DNA of 23,217 nucleotides from a virus: positions 1-23,217 of the IMG/VR virus record IMGVR_UViG_3300009180_000223. One strand, given 5' to 3'. Below, piece by piece: positions 22,990 to 23,217 of the stretch (within the stretch, counting starts at the first letter, position 1; each line of letters begins with the position of its first letter). The notes beneath the pieces were generated by a model. The model was not told the DNA's origin and did not search any database. It saw only the letters and a list, made by a program, of their open reading frames with translations. Both the position numbers and the translations under genes were made by a program.

Positions 22990-23217
22990 TGGCTGAACGC
23001 AAAGACCGTATGGCTTTGCTTTCAAGATACAGCAAGTATCATACCGCAAGGTACGAATCAAAGCCATCTTTAAATCTAAATGTAGAACAATGGGCATCTG
23101 ATGCTCTTGTTGAGTCTTATACATTGACAGGATGCTACGATATACTTGAGTATTACTTTACCGTTTCAGAAAGCCCTTCATGGAACTACTTTGCATATAA
23201 TGCAGAAAAAATATTAC
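22989..23217 (+). CDS. Partial gene, runs off the right end; unknown function
   Basis: The ATG at 22989 overlaps the previous stop codon (TAATG). The frame is open to the window end, giving 76 residues starting MAERKDRMALLSRYSKYHTA, with NLNVEQWASDALVESYTLTG and a YDILEYYFTVSESPSWNYF stretch. It is rich in aromatic residues and helical in character. No motif is recognised in the visible part. Translation coupling to the gene before suggests it belongs to the same operon. Confidence 0.7.
   Translation, partial: MAERKDRMALLSRYSKYHTARYESKPSLNLNVEQWASDALVESYTLTGCYDILEYYFTVSESPSWNYFAYNAEKIL

Overview
The window is a stretch of a tailed-phage (siphovirus-type) genome or prophage, read entirely on the + strand. 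It runs from the C-terminal part of a major capsid protein, through the head-tail connector genes, major tail protein, two tail-assembly-chaperone genes, a 3,057-residue tape measure protein and a set of tail-tip/minor tail genes, into the start of a non-structural module (zinc ribbon, helix-turn-helix and small hypothetical proteins). Gene order and several sequence signatures (the connector set, the DTVPAMLTPGE motif and the ARTDANPND C-terminus of the tape measure protein) match phages of Actinobacteria. The DNA is AT-rich by eye and strong promoter-like signals sit right on start codons, so a phage of a low-GC, probably aquatic, actinobacterium is my best guess. The host assignment is inference.

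Layout: 1-458 major capsid protein (5' end missing); 480-548 terminator, promoter and strong ribosome site; 549-3512 capsid-associated protein, adaptor, head-closure-like, neck-like and tail terminator genes, tightly packed with start/stop overlaps; 3524-4241 promoter and major tail protein; 4256-4305 a textbook terminator abutting a promoter; 4306-5365 two homologous tail-assembly-chaperone genes; 5383-14556 tape measure; 14546-22087 minor tail/tail-tip genes, including a large hub-like protein and a lectin-like candidate tip protein; 22087-23217 zinc-ribbon protein, HTH protein, a small conserved-looking protein and one gene running off the window. No stretch above 300 bases lacks a gene, and no tRNA, CRISPR array, insertion sequence or integrase was seen.

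The points most worth attention are four. (1) The tail assembly chaperone, normally a short/long pair made from one gene by ribosomal frameshifting, appears here as two separate paralogous genes: a long form first, then a short form, each with its own extended -10 promoter. (2) An insert in the tape measure protein carries spaced residues resembling a HipA/PI4-kinase-like catalytic core. (3) A recurrent TGGTATAAT/TGGTATACT extended -10 motif lies at module boundaries; in two places it is exactly 6 bases before an ATG, predicting leaderless mRNAs. (4) Thrombospondin-type-3-like, calcium-binding-looking repeats occur in the tape measure C-terminal region, one of them duplicated perfectly at DNA level.

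Functionally, the genes build the virion in order: capsid shell, connector/neck, tail tube (copolymerised around the tape measure with the help of the chaperones), then hub and tip proteins for host recognition. Promoter/terminator pairs and codon choice around the capsid, tail-tube and short-chaperone genes suggest that the high-copy products are boosted separately from their low-copy neighbours.
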